Shown one piece after another: positions 1 to 12,020 of a stretch of 64,000 nt of DNA. The stretch is from Archilochus colubris. Taxonomy: Eukaryota > Chordata > Aves > Apodiformes > Trochilidae. The stretch lies in the NCBI GenBank assembly GCA_023079485.1, contig CM041097.1, positions 19,637,158 to 19,701,157 on the forward strand, in the 5' to 3' direction. Within the stretch, counting starts at the first letter, position 1. The number at the start of each line of letters is the position of its first letter. Made by a program: the position numbers and the translations under genes. The notes beneath the pieces are model-generated. The model searched no databases and was not told the DNA's origin. It was given only the letters and a program-made list of their open reading frames with translations.

Positions 1-3000
1 CAGCCTGACAGGAGGATTCCCCCCGAGAGGCTGGGGAAGGAGCCTCCCAGCACTGCGCACGAGGCTCTGTCAGATCAAAACACCCAGCAGACAGTGATTG
101 CAGATCAGAGGAGCTTACAGCTATTAAATCCAACAATTTGCCACGTTCCAGATGTAAACCAGGATAATTCACTCCACGTGTGTTAATAACCACCCCTGAG
201 CCTGAGCCGTGGCACCGCCTGTGCCTGGCTGCTCCTTCAGGTTTGCTCTCTGGTGATGTGCAGAGCAGAGGAGCAAAGCTCCCCTCAGGAACCCCAGCCA
301 AAAGAAGAGGCAGCAGCCTTGGGGGATGGTGGACATGATGGCCCATGGACCCAGGGCCAGTGCTGCTGGGACAGCCTCTGTCCTGCTGCTGCACAGGCAC
401 TTGCACCCCACAGCCAGGATATCCATCCACATCCCATCCTTGGCTGCTGCTAGGAAACCATGGCCAAGGGCAGGAAAATGGGCTGCCTCATTTCTACTGA
501 AATTGTCCTTTTCCAGAATCATTTGCTGGAGCTCCTACAGCTGGTGAATTCCCTGCCTGGATATATCCCAGCAAGGGTTTTTATCCTGCTGTGTATAACT
601 CTGAGCCATCACCTTGACATGAGAAGGAAATTATCTTGTGAGATTATATAGTGAAAGGACAAGAGGTACAGACTGATGGTCTAACATGGTTTCTCCCTGG
701 GGAGAGCCTTCCCACAGGTAGTTTTGTGAGCCAGCTTGGTGAATCCTACTGAACACTTAACAAACTCCATGGAAAGCCAGCAAGCAGAGTTCCCAGCAGC
801 TGGGAGAACTCCCCCTCCTCCCTATCAATCTAAAGCAGCAGCAAACACAGCCCTGCAGAGTGGCTGCCATCACCCCATCTCAGCAGCAGCTCAAGGAGCT
901 CATCACACATCATCCCAGGGGTGCTGGGCAGGAAACAACCAGAGCCTGAGGGACTGTGCTTTCCATGCACAGGGATGTGGGTTATCCCACAACATTCCCA
1001 CCTCCCCAGTACCTGCTAGGAGCCAGGGCTGAGCCCATGGGATGGCACCAGACCAGACCAGCTGTGCAGTCACCCCCAGAGGTTGATGTGGCAATTGGAA
1101 ATCATTTGCCCTGCCTGAGAAATAAAGAAATAAATTAATTTTCATGACAAAACATACAAAATGCCTGCGTTCTGCTGGGAGTCTAAATTTGGCCTGTTTG
1201 GTTAATTTGATCAGATGCCACGAGTGAGGGCATGATTTGAAACCACAAGTCATTCTTCTCTTTGGAAAAGTGGATAACTGAGTCTATTAATCTGACAATA
1301 CATTTAAACTGAGTTATTGTGACAAGGGGCTTCCATTATCCATTTCATCTAGTTGCAAACTGTCAGAATAAATCTCAGGGGGTTAGAGGAAAAAGCTGCC
1401 TTCCTTTGTTTGCTGTTTTTATATGCCACAACAGCTTAGATTTGCTTCATTTTAACTCATGATACTGCATAACTGTACAGGGAGAAGCTCTCAAAGAACC
1501 TAGTACAGAAAATGGCAACTTTATGGTCAAAGGTTTTTTTTAAAAAGGAGTTTGGACTGTAAGATTTGTCTTGACATTGACTTCAATGACCCTTTTTCCC
1601 TAAACAGTTCTGATGGCTCTCCTTTTGGAATCAAGTAACAAATATTCTGGGAAATTAAAAAGCACTTTCTAAAATTCTGGCTTTATCTTGCTTGTAAAGC
1701 AAGCTGACTGAAATAGTTAAAACTCTTACAACCACACATGAATCAACAGAAGGCATAAAAGAGTAAACAATGGTATCAATCCTTGAGATGTCAAACTGGA
1801 ATTCAGAAGGCTGGGATTCAATTTTCTAACTCTACCAACAACTTCCTGAATGCTGGGTGGGGGGAGTAACCCCAGCAGATGCTGATGCTTCCTTATTATC
1901 CATTATTTGTTTATTTTTGTAATTCAATTTGTTCTAGAAGAACAGTATTTATTAATGTAACTGGCCAATAAGTCCAAGGGTCAGAAAGGTGTTGCAGGGC
2001 TGCTCCAGCATGAAGAAGGAGGAGACAGTTTGGGGAAGCCTGTGTCACTCCTGGGCTGCCAAACAGCCACACAAAATTCCCCATAAATCCAAACCACTGT
2101 GTGCTCAGTGCATCAGGTGTGTGAATGAAGGGAGGTGACAGCCTGCAGAGAGTGCCCAGAGTTTGCTTTTCATCAGTCCCCATGGGCTGCAGCCCCATCC
2201 AAGGGATCTTTGAAGGTTTCATCCCACAGTAACGACACTTTAACCCCTGTCTGGCACTTTGTTGTCAATTATTCCCCTTAAGTTTCATTTCAAAGCTGCT
2301 GTGAGCTGCAGGAAGTCCAGAGAGTGGCAGATATACGCACAGCAACACACTTTAATTACATCCTTTATAGATAAATATTAGTTTTGAGAAGGGAAGTTTA
2401 GAGGGCTTTAACAGGAAAAGCTGGCTGTGCTCCCATGCAAACCACATGCAAAAACCCAAGTGTGTTGGAGAAAAAGAAGAAATGAAAATCAAACCCACCT
2501 GTTCCTGGAGAGCAGATGAAAAACCACCTTAGTGAGGCAGCAACCTGGATTTTGAGTTCAGGCTGACATGGACCATAGGAGAGGAGATGGTCTGGCAGGG
2601 CAGGTCTGTCAGAGGTGAGGGGCTGGCTGCTCCCTCCCAGTGACTTTTAGGACTTGCAGCTCCTGGAGCAAGTTACATCTCTCTGGATACACACACACAT
2701 GTAGGCTGTGCAGGATTTTAAATGAAAAAGCAGCTATGTTAATAAGATTTGGTTGAAACAAAAGAGCCCATCTGGTCCTAGAACAGAAAACATGTCAAAT
2801 CTTGAAGCCAGGGCGAGGGGAAAAAAAAGAAGCTTTCTGTCTTGAAAACTTTTACATACTGGCTTAATTTCTTAAAAAGGCTCCACTAGAAATAAACAAT
2901 GTGACTTTAATTTTAATTCTACTCTCTCAGCACTATTCCTGTGAAACAATGAAAGCTCTAATTCATGATCTTCCCCAAAGTCATCGTTTGCTCTCAGGAG

Positions 3001-4379
3001 GTGGTCAGAAGCTCAGTACAAAATGTCAGTGTCACAACTTCACAGCTCAACACTTTCTTTTGATCAGATCTGGGAAGTGAGAATAGATGCAGCACGCTCA
3101 CTCCTTTACTGTCACTGCAGAGTATTCATTAGTTTTAATTATTTTTTAGGTTCTAGGGGGAACTATTGAAAAAATTAATCACAAATGGAAGGAACAGCAG
3201 CCACATGTGGCTGTAAAAAGACAATAAAGCATTTTAGAATACACACTTGTTATGATTTATACTCCAAACAGGACTAGAGGTAGCATATGGTGACTGCCAT
3301 AAAGTACCATTTATTATAAAAACATGGAGATTTATCTCCAAGCTTAGCTGTATGTAAGAAGTTGAATTTACTTCATACGCAGATTCTGGTAATACCACAA
3401 CCCTCTTTGCTTTCATTTCAGTATCTCAAACCTATTCTATGTCTTGGGTGATAATTTACTATAAAAAGGGTATTATTATTTACTGTAAATAAGAAAAAGA
3501 TAGCATGTAATAGCATCCCATTCATTTCTTCTTGCTGACTGAAGCTTAATGGCAGAGAGGAACATCAGAAAAAGCAGCAATTTTCATTAGGGACACACCC
3601 AAACATTATCAAACTGGAAATCATAAACTTATAACATCCATTTTCTAGCTTCTCTGCAATGCACCTTGAGGAACAGGACAGGACATGCCCTGTGTGGGAA
3701 CAGAAGACAAGGCCAGCTGTACCTGGGCTGAGAAGATGGCTGGGGCCAGGCAGGAAACACGAGGGCACACTGCAACACAAAGGCCAGATCCTGGGCTGCT
3801 GCAAATCCCTGTTTCCAGTGGAATTCCAGTGACTGGAGAGTGGGAAGTGACAGGATTTGAATTCTTAGCCTGGGTTAGAAGAGACAGCACTGAGCACCCC
3901 CACATTCCTCCCACCCTGTGCTGCAGCTCTGCTGACAGCAGCACTGAGCCCACTGCCCACAGGGCTGCCCCCCTGCTCCCACCCCTGCCTCCCCTGCTCA
4001 CTGCCCACACATGGGATGAACACACCCTAGAGATGGGGCAGGGGATCTTTTCACAGCCCAAATGGGCAGAAACACTTCAATTTTTGCACAGAATGACTCA
4101 GCTGCAGCAGCAGCACAGTCGGTGGGAATTGCTCAATGCAGCTTCTGTTGCGGGGAGGCAGTACAGGGATTTGGAAGGAAGGTCTGAAGGAAGAACAGGG
4201 ATAGATCTTTTTATGTACATTAAAATAGATCCCTTCTGATATGATTTCTTCCTGTGACATAACTAAAACCATCTTTAAAATAATGGGACTTTTTTTTTCA
4301 GAGGGGGTATTTGTTTTAATTAAGTAGTATAAATCATCCAATCTGAACAGCTGTAAGGCAAGGATTTGGTTATTTAGAA
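1..4379. other. Non-coding unique sequence, no gene seen
   Basis: I see no gene, known mobile element or tandem array here. The longest open frame, 3685-4239 plus (184 codons), is mirrored by a 138-codon frame on the other strand over the same GC-richer patch. It shows no domain and has repetitive Pro/Ser/Gln/Glu-rich composition, so I read it as chance. There is a short CA run near 2690-2700. The first 100 bases are GC-rich with three or four CpGs but too short for a CpG island. Intergenic or intronic DNA is the best reading. Confidence 0.6.
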
Positions 4380-4600
4380 TTATTCTGCATTAGAATTACA
4401 CTGGCTCTGTAGTTCTATATTGTGCTCGGACATCACATGAAATTAGGCACAACAGGGAGAAAGAATCAATCAGTCCTGGATAAGGAATTGAGATAATAAT
4501 GACTCATTTGATGAGAATGCTCTGGAAAATTAATAATGACTGTGGTAATTACTAACCTGGGATAGCTGCACTGCTCATTATTCTCCTTTACTCTATTGGA
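4380..4600. promoter_or_regulatory. AT-rich enhancer-like block (candidate conserved element)
   Basis: This stretch is free of repeats and dense in homeodomain-type cores: a perfect TAATTA at 4546-4551, several TAAT/ATTA cores around 4500-4560, and TGACTCA-like and TTTGATGAG words nearby. This composition is typical of conserved non-coding enhancers in vertebrate gene deserts. The motifs are visible in the sequence; the enhancer role is inferred, and AT-rich DNA gives such cores often by chance. Confidence 0.2.
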
Positions 4601-6551
4601 TGTTAACTGTTATGAAGACGTTTGTAAGAAACATGGTCTTGTCTGCAGGCTTTCAATCACAGACAAGGACTCTCAGTGAGGTCTGGAATCTGTCTTCTCT
4701 ACTCCTGCCAGGAAACAAACCCAAAACAATCGTAATGTTTGATCCATGGCACAGAAAGCAACAAATAAGATCTTATTTGCAAGAGTTAATGTCTCACAAG
4801 CCTGATCTGTAGCAGCTCTGCTGCCTTTGCTGACCTGAGCTGAGGACCTGGCCCAGAACCTCCTTTGGGGAAGGAAGGGTTGAAGCACATCTGAAATCCT
4901 CTTGTTTCATTAACCACTTCCTCACCTCTCTGTATTTGTGCTGACACAACAGCTCCAAGCAGTGCAACAACCATCAGCCCAACTTCTCCAGCAGAGAAAA
5001 CCCCAAGTCAAAGGGAACAGGTTGTCCCCAGGACAGGCAGTGACACAGAGGGGACAGGCTCCCAGCCACGAGGTGAAAAGCTCCTCTGAAGCACGTTGGG
5101 GGTAGGAAACATTCGTTAATATAACCACAGAAGGTCTCAAAAGCTGTGAGTGACTGAGCAGGAGGAGGTGTAGCAGCTGTGCTCTCACACACCTGGGCTG
5201 TGCCTCACCACAGCATCACTTGGTTCCAGCGGAAGGGGCTGAGCAGCCAGCAATGGAACTGCACTGCAGCAGGAAAGGGAGGGGAAAACCAAAAATTCTT
5301 CTGGTAACATGCAAAAGAAATGAATTTCTGATCTTCTGAACAAGGCAGAGGTTTCTCAAAGCAGCAGCTGCCCTCTTTGATTGAAGAATTTTGGATTCCT
5401 AGTCAACTTTGCTAATTACTCCCATTTTTCTGACAGTTTTTTCCCAGCTGGTTTAGCCCAGAGTTGCTTTCAGCTTTATGAAATGGGCTCTTTCAAGGCA
5501 CCCATGTACACAACACCCATTCTTCCTTTAATCCCTTGGTGACCAAGTTGTGTTGCATGCTAACTCCCCCTTTTCCTGTCAAAAAAGCATTTTTCCCAGA
5601 CGGATTCATGAATTTAAGAATCTCACCTATAGATTTTAGCCCCTTGGAGAACCCCTTTAGCTCCAGGAATATCAGCCATCTGTTTGAAGTCTCCTGTGAT
5701 CAGGCAGCTTGCCCCCAGCACAGCCAGCCCTGACACTCTCCAGGGAGCTCTAACATTAATTTGGGGCCCCAGTTGCACCCCCAAACACCCCAGGCTCAAC
5801 CAAAAGGCAGCAGCTAACAGTTTCTCTCTCATAATGCTTGAAACCCCAGTGAGCCATTACTGGGGAAAGTCAAGGCTTTTTTATTCACAACTGTAGCATC
5901 ATTAATGCCACTTATCCTGACAATTCTGCTTCCTTCTTGTTCCATTAGATTGTTTCCAAACAAGGCAAGCACAGTGATGTTCAGCGTGTGTGGGATTTTA
6001 TGAAATGTCAAGAACAGGGGACATGAGTTCTGCTGGGGGAAAGGAAGCCAAGGACAATTTTAACCTGCAGTCTCTGCTTTCAGGTATCTTGTTTAGCTCC
6101 TTGACAAACCCACTGTCACCCAGGCTCATTGTTGCTCTGTGCAGACATCCAATTATTCTGGTACAGCATGGCACAACAAAAACAATCCAAACCATACTCT
6201 TTTGTTTAAAAATCCAGTTTTCTTTAAAAATTCTTTTTATCCCATTGCCAAGGCAGGTCCTGGCTCTGTAACACTCCTGAAATCCATCCTCCAGAGGCAG
6301 AGGGATTTGGATCACTGCTCTCCAGAGCTGGTGCTGCATGCATCAAATGGTTTGTTTTATTAATCTGTGCAGAACTGAAGAAATATCCAAACAGGCTGTA
6401 TCTGCAAGCTCCCCTGCTTTGCAAGCCCTGACCACTGCCTGAATATTAAAAAAAAAAAATTTAAATGACCATAAATAGAGCTCACCTTGTGCACTTCTCA
6501 GGAGGAGATTTCACAGTATTTGAGAGAGTTCAGTGAAATTAAATGAGATGC
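4601..6551. other. Non-coding unique sequence, no gene seen
   Basis: Several 60-113 codon frames overlap one another on both strands, none with a recognisable domain or an ordered pair of splice sites. An A-run of about 12 lies near 6450. Nothing else stands out. Confidence 0.6.
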
Positions 6552-6630
6552 ACAAAGTCAAGAGTAAGCCACGAATTACAAAGATGAGATGATTACAAAG
6601 TCAAGAGTAAGCCAATTACAAAGATGACCT
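6552..6630. repeat. 43-bp direct tandem duplication
   Basis: A block starting with acaaagtcaagagtaagcc at 6552 is repeated at 6595. The two copies agree except that the second lacks three bases (acgaatt becomes aatt). Each copy ends with attacaaagatga. The period is 43 bp and there are about 1.8 copies. The near identity suggests a recent slippage or short duplication event. No coding role is visible. Confidence 0.85.
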
Positions 6631-7320
6631 TCCAGCCATGAACTCACCAGGCTACACGTCCCCAGAGCCAGCAGCTCTGGCACACTGGCTTCTCCCTGCC
6701 CCAGTCTGCAAAGGATTCACTGCCACAGCCAGCAGCCCCATGAACCATTCAGAGGAACCATTAGAGCAGCACTTGCGTTTCTTGAAGGATTCAAGACCAG
6801 AAGGATTTTTCCCAAAGAATTCAGGACAGAGTCCTGCTGGATGCTGTGTTTTTTTGAGGATCTCACTATAAGCATCATTATGGAGCTGCCTCTTACCAAA
6901 CCCTTTTCACTGAGTTTTCCCTACAGGACAGGGCATATTTGAGTCTGACTTCAGCTGAGAGTGCTAAACTGGTCTAAGTAGGTGGGAAATCCATCAGTTT
7001 GACACCAGGGATACTGAAGCAAGGAGGAAGAGGGCAGTTCTGCAGCACAAACACTTTTCACAGCTTATCTGAACCACAGCAATGTGTTAAATCTCAGTCT
7101 CTGCTTGCAGCTGTGCTCAACCAAGATTAAAATAGCCATTTATATAGTCACCTCCACCTGGGAGGATGTCACCTGCAAGCACATCTCAAGAGCAAGCCCA
7201 AATTTAGTATGCTTGCAACCTTGACTGACTGTAACACTTCCAATGATCTGTGTCTGCTCTGTGCCTTTCTTTCTTCAGCACAGAGGTACCAAATTTCTGT
7301 TCAAAAGTGCAGGCAAGCTC

Positions 7321-7440
7321 AGAGACTTAATTATTGTAATTATCAATTGAACAGACTCAGAATGCTAATCTGTTGTAAAGTGGTCTGTTAATTGGTGTTA
7401 AACTGTCATTAGTCTGCCATTCCCCATGTTATCAAGCTGA
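7321..7440. promoter_or_regulatory. Paired TAATTA homeodomain-like sites in AT-rich block
   Basis: Two perfect TAATTA sites (7328-7333 and 7337-7342) are spaced 9 bp start to start and followed by CAATTGA, TAATCT, GTTAATTGG and GTCATTAG words. Regular spacing of homeodomain cores at about one helical turn suits cooperative binding, but this remains inference. No repeat or open reading frame explains the block. Confidence 0.2.
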
Positions 7441-10400
7441 CCTGGAGCACAGCACAGTTGAAAAACCAATTCATTTCTCATATCTGACAAACACTGATTG
7501 CAGGTTTGGAGAAGAGGGGGAAAAATAAATCTACATACCTGGGATTGAGATTACTCTAACAACAAAGGAAAACATCATTCTGCTGCTTTAAATAGTAGTT
7601 TTTGGCTACATGTACAACTGTGCTTGTACATACCTTTCTATGGACTGCTTTTTGCCTTGTTCCTTCCAGTGCTGCCCATTTTGGTCTGCCTGCTGCGGGG
7701 GGGTTGTGCTTTGCCAGCTGAGGTGCTCAGCTCTGCCAGGGCACTGACTCTATTCCAGAGCTGCAGATCTGCTGGTGGAGCAGGACCTTTCCTCCTGGTG
7801 CCCAAAGCCTGCAGCCTTCTCCATTGCAGGAGTCTCCATTCCTTGACCTCCATCCACTCCTCCATCAATACCTCTGGGAGCTCAACACCAGGTACCTGCA
7901 GAGTACCAAACATCCATGAACAGCAATGATCAGCACCTCACCAGTCCCACAAATCACTTAAAAATCATCCAGACCCAAGGAGATCACAGAAAAAATAAAT
8001 AAACAAAACCAAAACCAGGGAGAAAAGTCTCAGCCTGTTCTCTTCCACCCAAAAAGTAGCTGCCTTTAGCCAGTCTTTGGGCTTTAATTTATAGAAGTGG
8101 AGACAGGAGACTGGCTTAGTCATTTCTCAGAAGTCAGTTATAAAATCTGTGTGCCCAGGAGGGCAATGAAATTCCACTTAACTATGCTGCAAGGAGGAGG
8201 TTTGGTATTTCAGTTCCAGACTGGCAGGGCAGCACTGCTGACTCTTCCCCAAAAGCTGTTGCCAAGGTGGCATGACCTGCCAGAGTGTTTCTGGGTGTAT
8301 CCTACCTGGCTGACATTTATCTATACTAATATTTCTTTCTCTTTATTAAACAGCCAACTTTGAAAGTTCAGGGGAACTCAAAATGACCTTTAGAAAGTCC
8401 AGAAATGATTCACTGCCCAAGACAATTTCACTGTGGAGCAATCTGTGAAATATTTCCACCCCTGCACATTGCCTCCCTTTCCCTGTGAGAGCCACTGTTC
8501 CCACTTCAGAATCCCTCACCTGGGACAGAATTTTCCAATTTGTCAGATGTGCAAGAGTCTGACCACAGGAGTGGTGACTTCTGTATGCAAACCAGAACCT
8601 CTTGGTGTTCAGGTACCATTAAAATCCAGTCTAGGACATGAAATGAGGGGAAAAGGCTCAGAGCTTCAGGAAGCCTGTGAAAATAGTGACTTGCCACTTC
8701 CTGAGACACTTTCCAACATCTTTCAGTAACCAGGAAAGCAAAGTCTCTGTCATTTCAGATTTCCTCCAGTTCCTCCTGTACTACTTGCCAGTGCACAGCT
8801 GCTGTTCTGTCATTTTTCACTTGCCTTCCAGAATCCTTCTATCCCCTGCCTGTGCACATTGAAATACTAACTAGAGAACTGGAGAAGTACAAAAAGGGAA
8901 GAAATAAAGCTTTCAGTGCCATCAATAATAAACAGAGGAAGCTTCTAGAAGTGAGAATCCATCTCACTCCATGTCTTTCACTACTGATGGCTGTTATTCC
9001 TCTATTCAAGCTTTTTTTGAGACAGACTATTTATCAATTTCTTGCTTTACACTGGCAGAATCCCCAAATATGCTTACATGAGTCTCATTTCTCCTCCCTT
9101 CTCCAAAAATGTGGTAGTTATTTTCTATCTGGATGGCCATCCTGCCATGCAGATGCTCATCCATAGGAAATGCCCATTTTTCTTAGTCCTGTTATAGACC
9201 CTGTTATATTGATAAACTGATCCATGTGGCAACCAGCCATCCCATTCCTTTTTCTTGGTAGCAGAGGAGCTAAGAGGCCAGCATCACTTTGGAGTGGAAA
9301 ACAACCTCAGAATTGCCTGTCCAGCAATATGACTTCTTTGTCAGCACCTTCCACCTGAACTGGAAGTCAAATTAATTCTCACAGCCAACAGATCCCTCTT
9401 CAAAGAGCTCCAACACCCATCACCAGTACTGTCTGTCAACTTCTGTCTCTCTGACTTATTTTCTTGGCAGCAGCAGCTGCTGCAGAAAAGTCACACACAC
9501 CTCTACAAGTTTTACACATCACACTTAACATTATGCAGTGACCATGGGTTTTGGCAGGAGATTAGAAAACCAGCAGCCCCCAGCTTTTTCTCAGCCTGCC
9601 CTAACACAAGCAGCAGTTATTGTTGCTGGGATACTGTCACCAGGACATTCACTGGACATTTTGCTTTGCTTATCTTTCACTTTTCAAAGTGCTACATATT
9701 CCCCATCTTTTATCTAACTCCCTCATTTCTATTCCATCATTGCTCACACCTGCACAGTTCCCCCACTTCCCTTCATGTCATTTTGCTGCCTTATTTTCTG
9801 CTGGTGACTACAAATTCTGCTTGAGTGCATGTTCCTTTTATTGCAATGAGGGAAAATAATTAGAAGTTACCTCTTCTGCTGCTGCTCAGGAAAAATGGAC
9901 TCTACAAGCTTTCCACACAAGGAGTCACTTGGTGAGGCTTGGTGAAGACTGATGCCAAAATGAGAAATGCCCATTACAGCTTCCTCTGCACTTCAGTCAT
10001 TTACTACACTGCATTGATAAGCACTGACATGGTCCAAAAGAGAGGCAGAGCCTGAGCAAAGACCAAAGGCAAATTTCTGTTGTTCCGGGAGATTAAGCTC
10101 TTGTTCAGCATCCTTGTCCAAGGGAGTGGCTCCTCTAAAGAAGGAAACAAACATGGAAAAAAACCCATCACTGCACTGGTCTGTAATTTGTCCTTAATTA
10201 CTTCAGGATTGAAATCAAAATGTTAAGATTTCTGTAATGCTGCTAAGAAACTGGTTTAGTACAGGGAAAATAATTAACAGCTGTCCTTAATGTCTTGGGG
10301 AGCAATGGGCACATTGCTAATGACTTTTCACAAGCACTAGGAACAATGTTTACAAAAAAAGGAAAACAGGAGAATGCCATGAAACAGCATTTGAGCTCTT

Positions 10401-10761
10401 TTTTTCTATTTTCTAAACCTATCTGTCAAAGACAAGCAGCTTTTCTTTAACAGAAGGCAGGCAAAAAGCACAGGGATCTCTCATTTCTTGGATGGTTAGT
10501 CAAGACTTACTGCTCAGCAGATGCACATAAGAAGCAAGTTCCTTCTGCACTGAATAAATGTCCTTCCTCAGAGGCACTGGCTTGGGTAGTCAGCAGGAGT
10601 GGCTGTTGGGAGAGCAGAGGAACTCAGATGCCTGGCTTGCTGCTTCTGTTTCCTTTGGCAAGAAGTTGGGTGCTAATTTAAAACAAAGCGTTGGCTTTTT
10701 TATGGGGTGTGGGGGCTGGCAGCCTTATGTGTGCAAAGGCATTCAAGGCTACAAGAACTGA
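7441..10761. other. Non-coding unique sequence, no gene seen
   Basis: Short frames of up to about 104 codons are scattered on both strands without domains. A frame at 7624-7929 begins with a hydrophobic run resembling a signal peptide, but it is mirrored by an antisense frame (7638-7913) and continues into low-complexity Ser/Leu sequence, so I reject it as a gene. A candidate 17-bp micro-exon on the minus strand near 7541-7557 is too short to support. Confidence 0.55.
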
Positions 10762-10778
10762 TTTTTTTTTTTTTTTTT
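10762..10778. repeat. Poly-T tract (17 T)
   Basis: An uninterrupted run of 17 T followed by CCTTCTTCTTTAC pyrimidine-rich sequence. No CR1 or retrocopy is recognisable next to it. Confidence 0.95.
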
Positions 10779-11759
10779 CCTTCTTCTTTACAAAGTAAGC
10801 CCAAAAGGTCCATTCTCCATCTTCACCACTGTAAATCCTGTGTAGAAATTTCCCATGAGTGATTGTGCCTCAGCTCCTGTTGCAGGTGATGGCCAAACTC
10901 CTAAAAGCCAAATCATTTTATGACTCCAAGTACCAACATCTTTTCCCTTCACAACAACAAACCACATCCAGTGGCACAATCCATCACATTAAAACCCCCT
11001 GTACAGACACCACATCTCCTGGAACAGCCTAACCAACCAACTTTGGCACTTACCACGTAGTTAATTATTTCTGACTACTGCATTAGCTTTGCCAGGACTT
11101 CTTCCACATACTGAAATGATGACTGGAATGGTATTTTCTGTGTGTCCTAATACACATACCTCCTCCTAAGCTGTAGGAGTTGCTGAATTTTAAACCATTC
11201 CTCTCTAACTTGGCTGTTGTGCTGCTGGGTTTGACACTGCAAAGCAGCACCAGGCTGACTGGGGCAGTTTCTTTGTGCCCAGGATGTGCTCATTAGTGGC
11301 TTAATCAGGATTTACCTTTTTGGATGTAGAGCAAACTGAAGCACAAGTGTACAGAGCACTGTTTCTCAGTGTCATTCCCCCCAGGGGTGCTCCCTGTGCC
11401 CTCCACTCCAAGCGAGCTCCTTGGCTTCGCAAGGGGAGCAAACACCCCCCAACCCTGCACACAAAGTGCAGTCCCCATGGGCTCTGCAAAGACAACAACA
11501 ACAAAAAGGCAATTCAGAGCTTGGGGGCAGAGGGGGAACCACGTTCTAAAGAGTCTCCTTCTCCATTTTCTGTTTGCTCTCCTTTTGCTCCCCACAGGGA
11601 CCACCCCCTCATTGCCCCCTGCTCCCCAGACCTGGTGATGGTGGCAGAACCCACAGACCTCCCAGCCTGAGCCCTGCACCCTGGGATGGAGAGAAAAGGG
11701 CACCCACGAGTGGATGAGGGGCTGGGGGTGACCAGGAGGGCCCTGGCAATCACCACCAC

Positions 11760-12020
11760 TGCTAATTGCCTGATTAGTTTATTTTCCTACAATGTGAATA
11801 GCCCAGCTGTGGGGCAGATGATGCATTACCCTTTGCTGCAGGCAGCTGTAAGGCCACAGCCCAGCTTTTATCAACTGCCTGGCCTCCACAATTACATTTT
11901 TTCATGTAGTAATTTCCTAATTAACAATTTCTCCCCTTTGAAGGTTTGCACTGGCAAGTGGTCTTTTTTTTTTTTTTTCCCTGACAGCAGCAAAATTATT
12001 TCTCCCATTTCCTCACGTAG
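11760..12020. promoter_or_regulatory. Enhancer-like AT-rich block overlapping a long chance frame
   Basis: The block carries TTAGTTTATTTTCC, CTAATTAACAATTTC, GATGATGCATTACC and AATTACATTTT words plus a 15-T run at 11964-11978. It lies inside the window's longest open frame (11686-12465, 259 codons). That frame reads a Phe run through the poly-T tract and has no recognisable domain, so I regard it as chance and the conserved-looking word content as the more interesting signal. Both points are inference. Confidence 0.18.

Noticed and set aside
3685..4239. 184-codon plus frame
   Set aside because: Mirrored by a 138-codon antisense frame, no domain, biased composition.
7541..7557. 17-bp minus-strand micro-exon with strong-looking acceptor (cctttgttgttag) and donor (CAG|gtatgt)
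   Set aside because: Too short to separate from chance without transcript evidence.
11044..11120. Minus-strand donor GTG|gtaagtg with upstream acceptor-like tcatcatttcag
   Set aside because: Moderate acceptor, the block is closed in the frames checked, and nothing else supports it.
11610..11640. Strong acceptor string (ttgctccccacag) followed by a gtgatg donor 38 bp on
   Set aside because: Exon too short, weak donor and low-complexity Pro/Cys translation.
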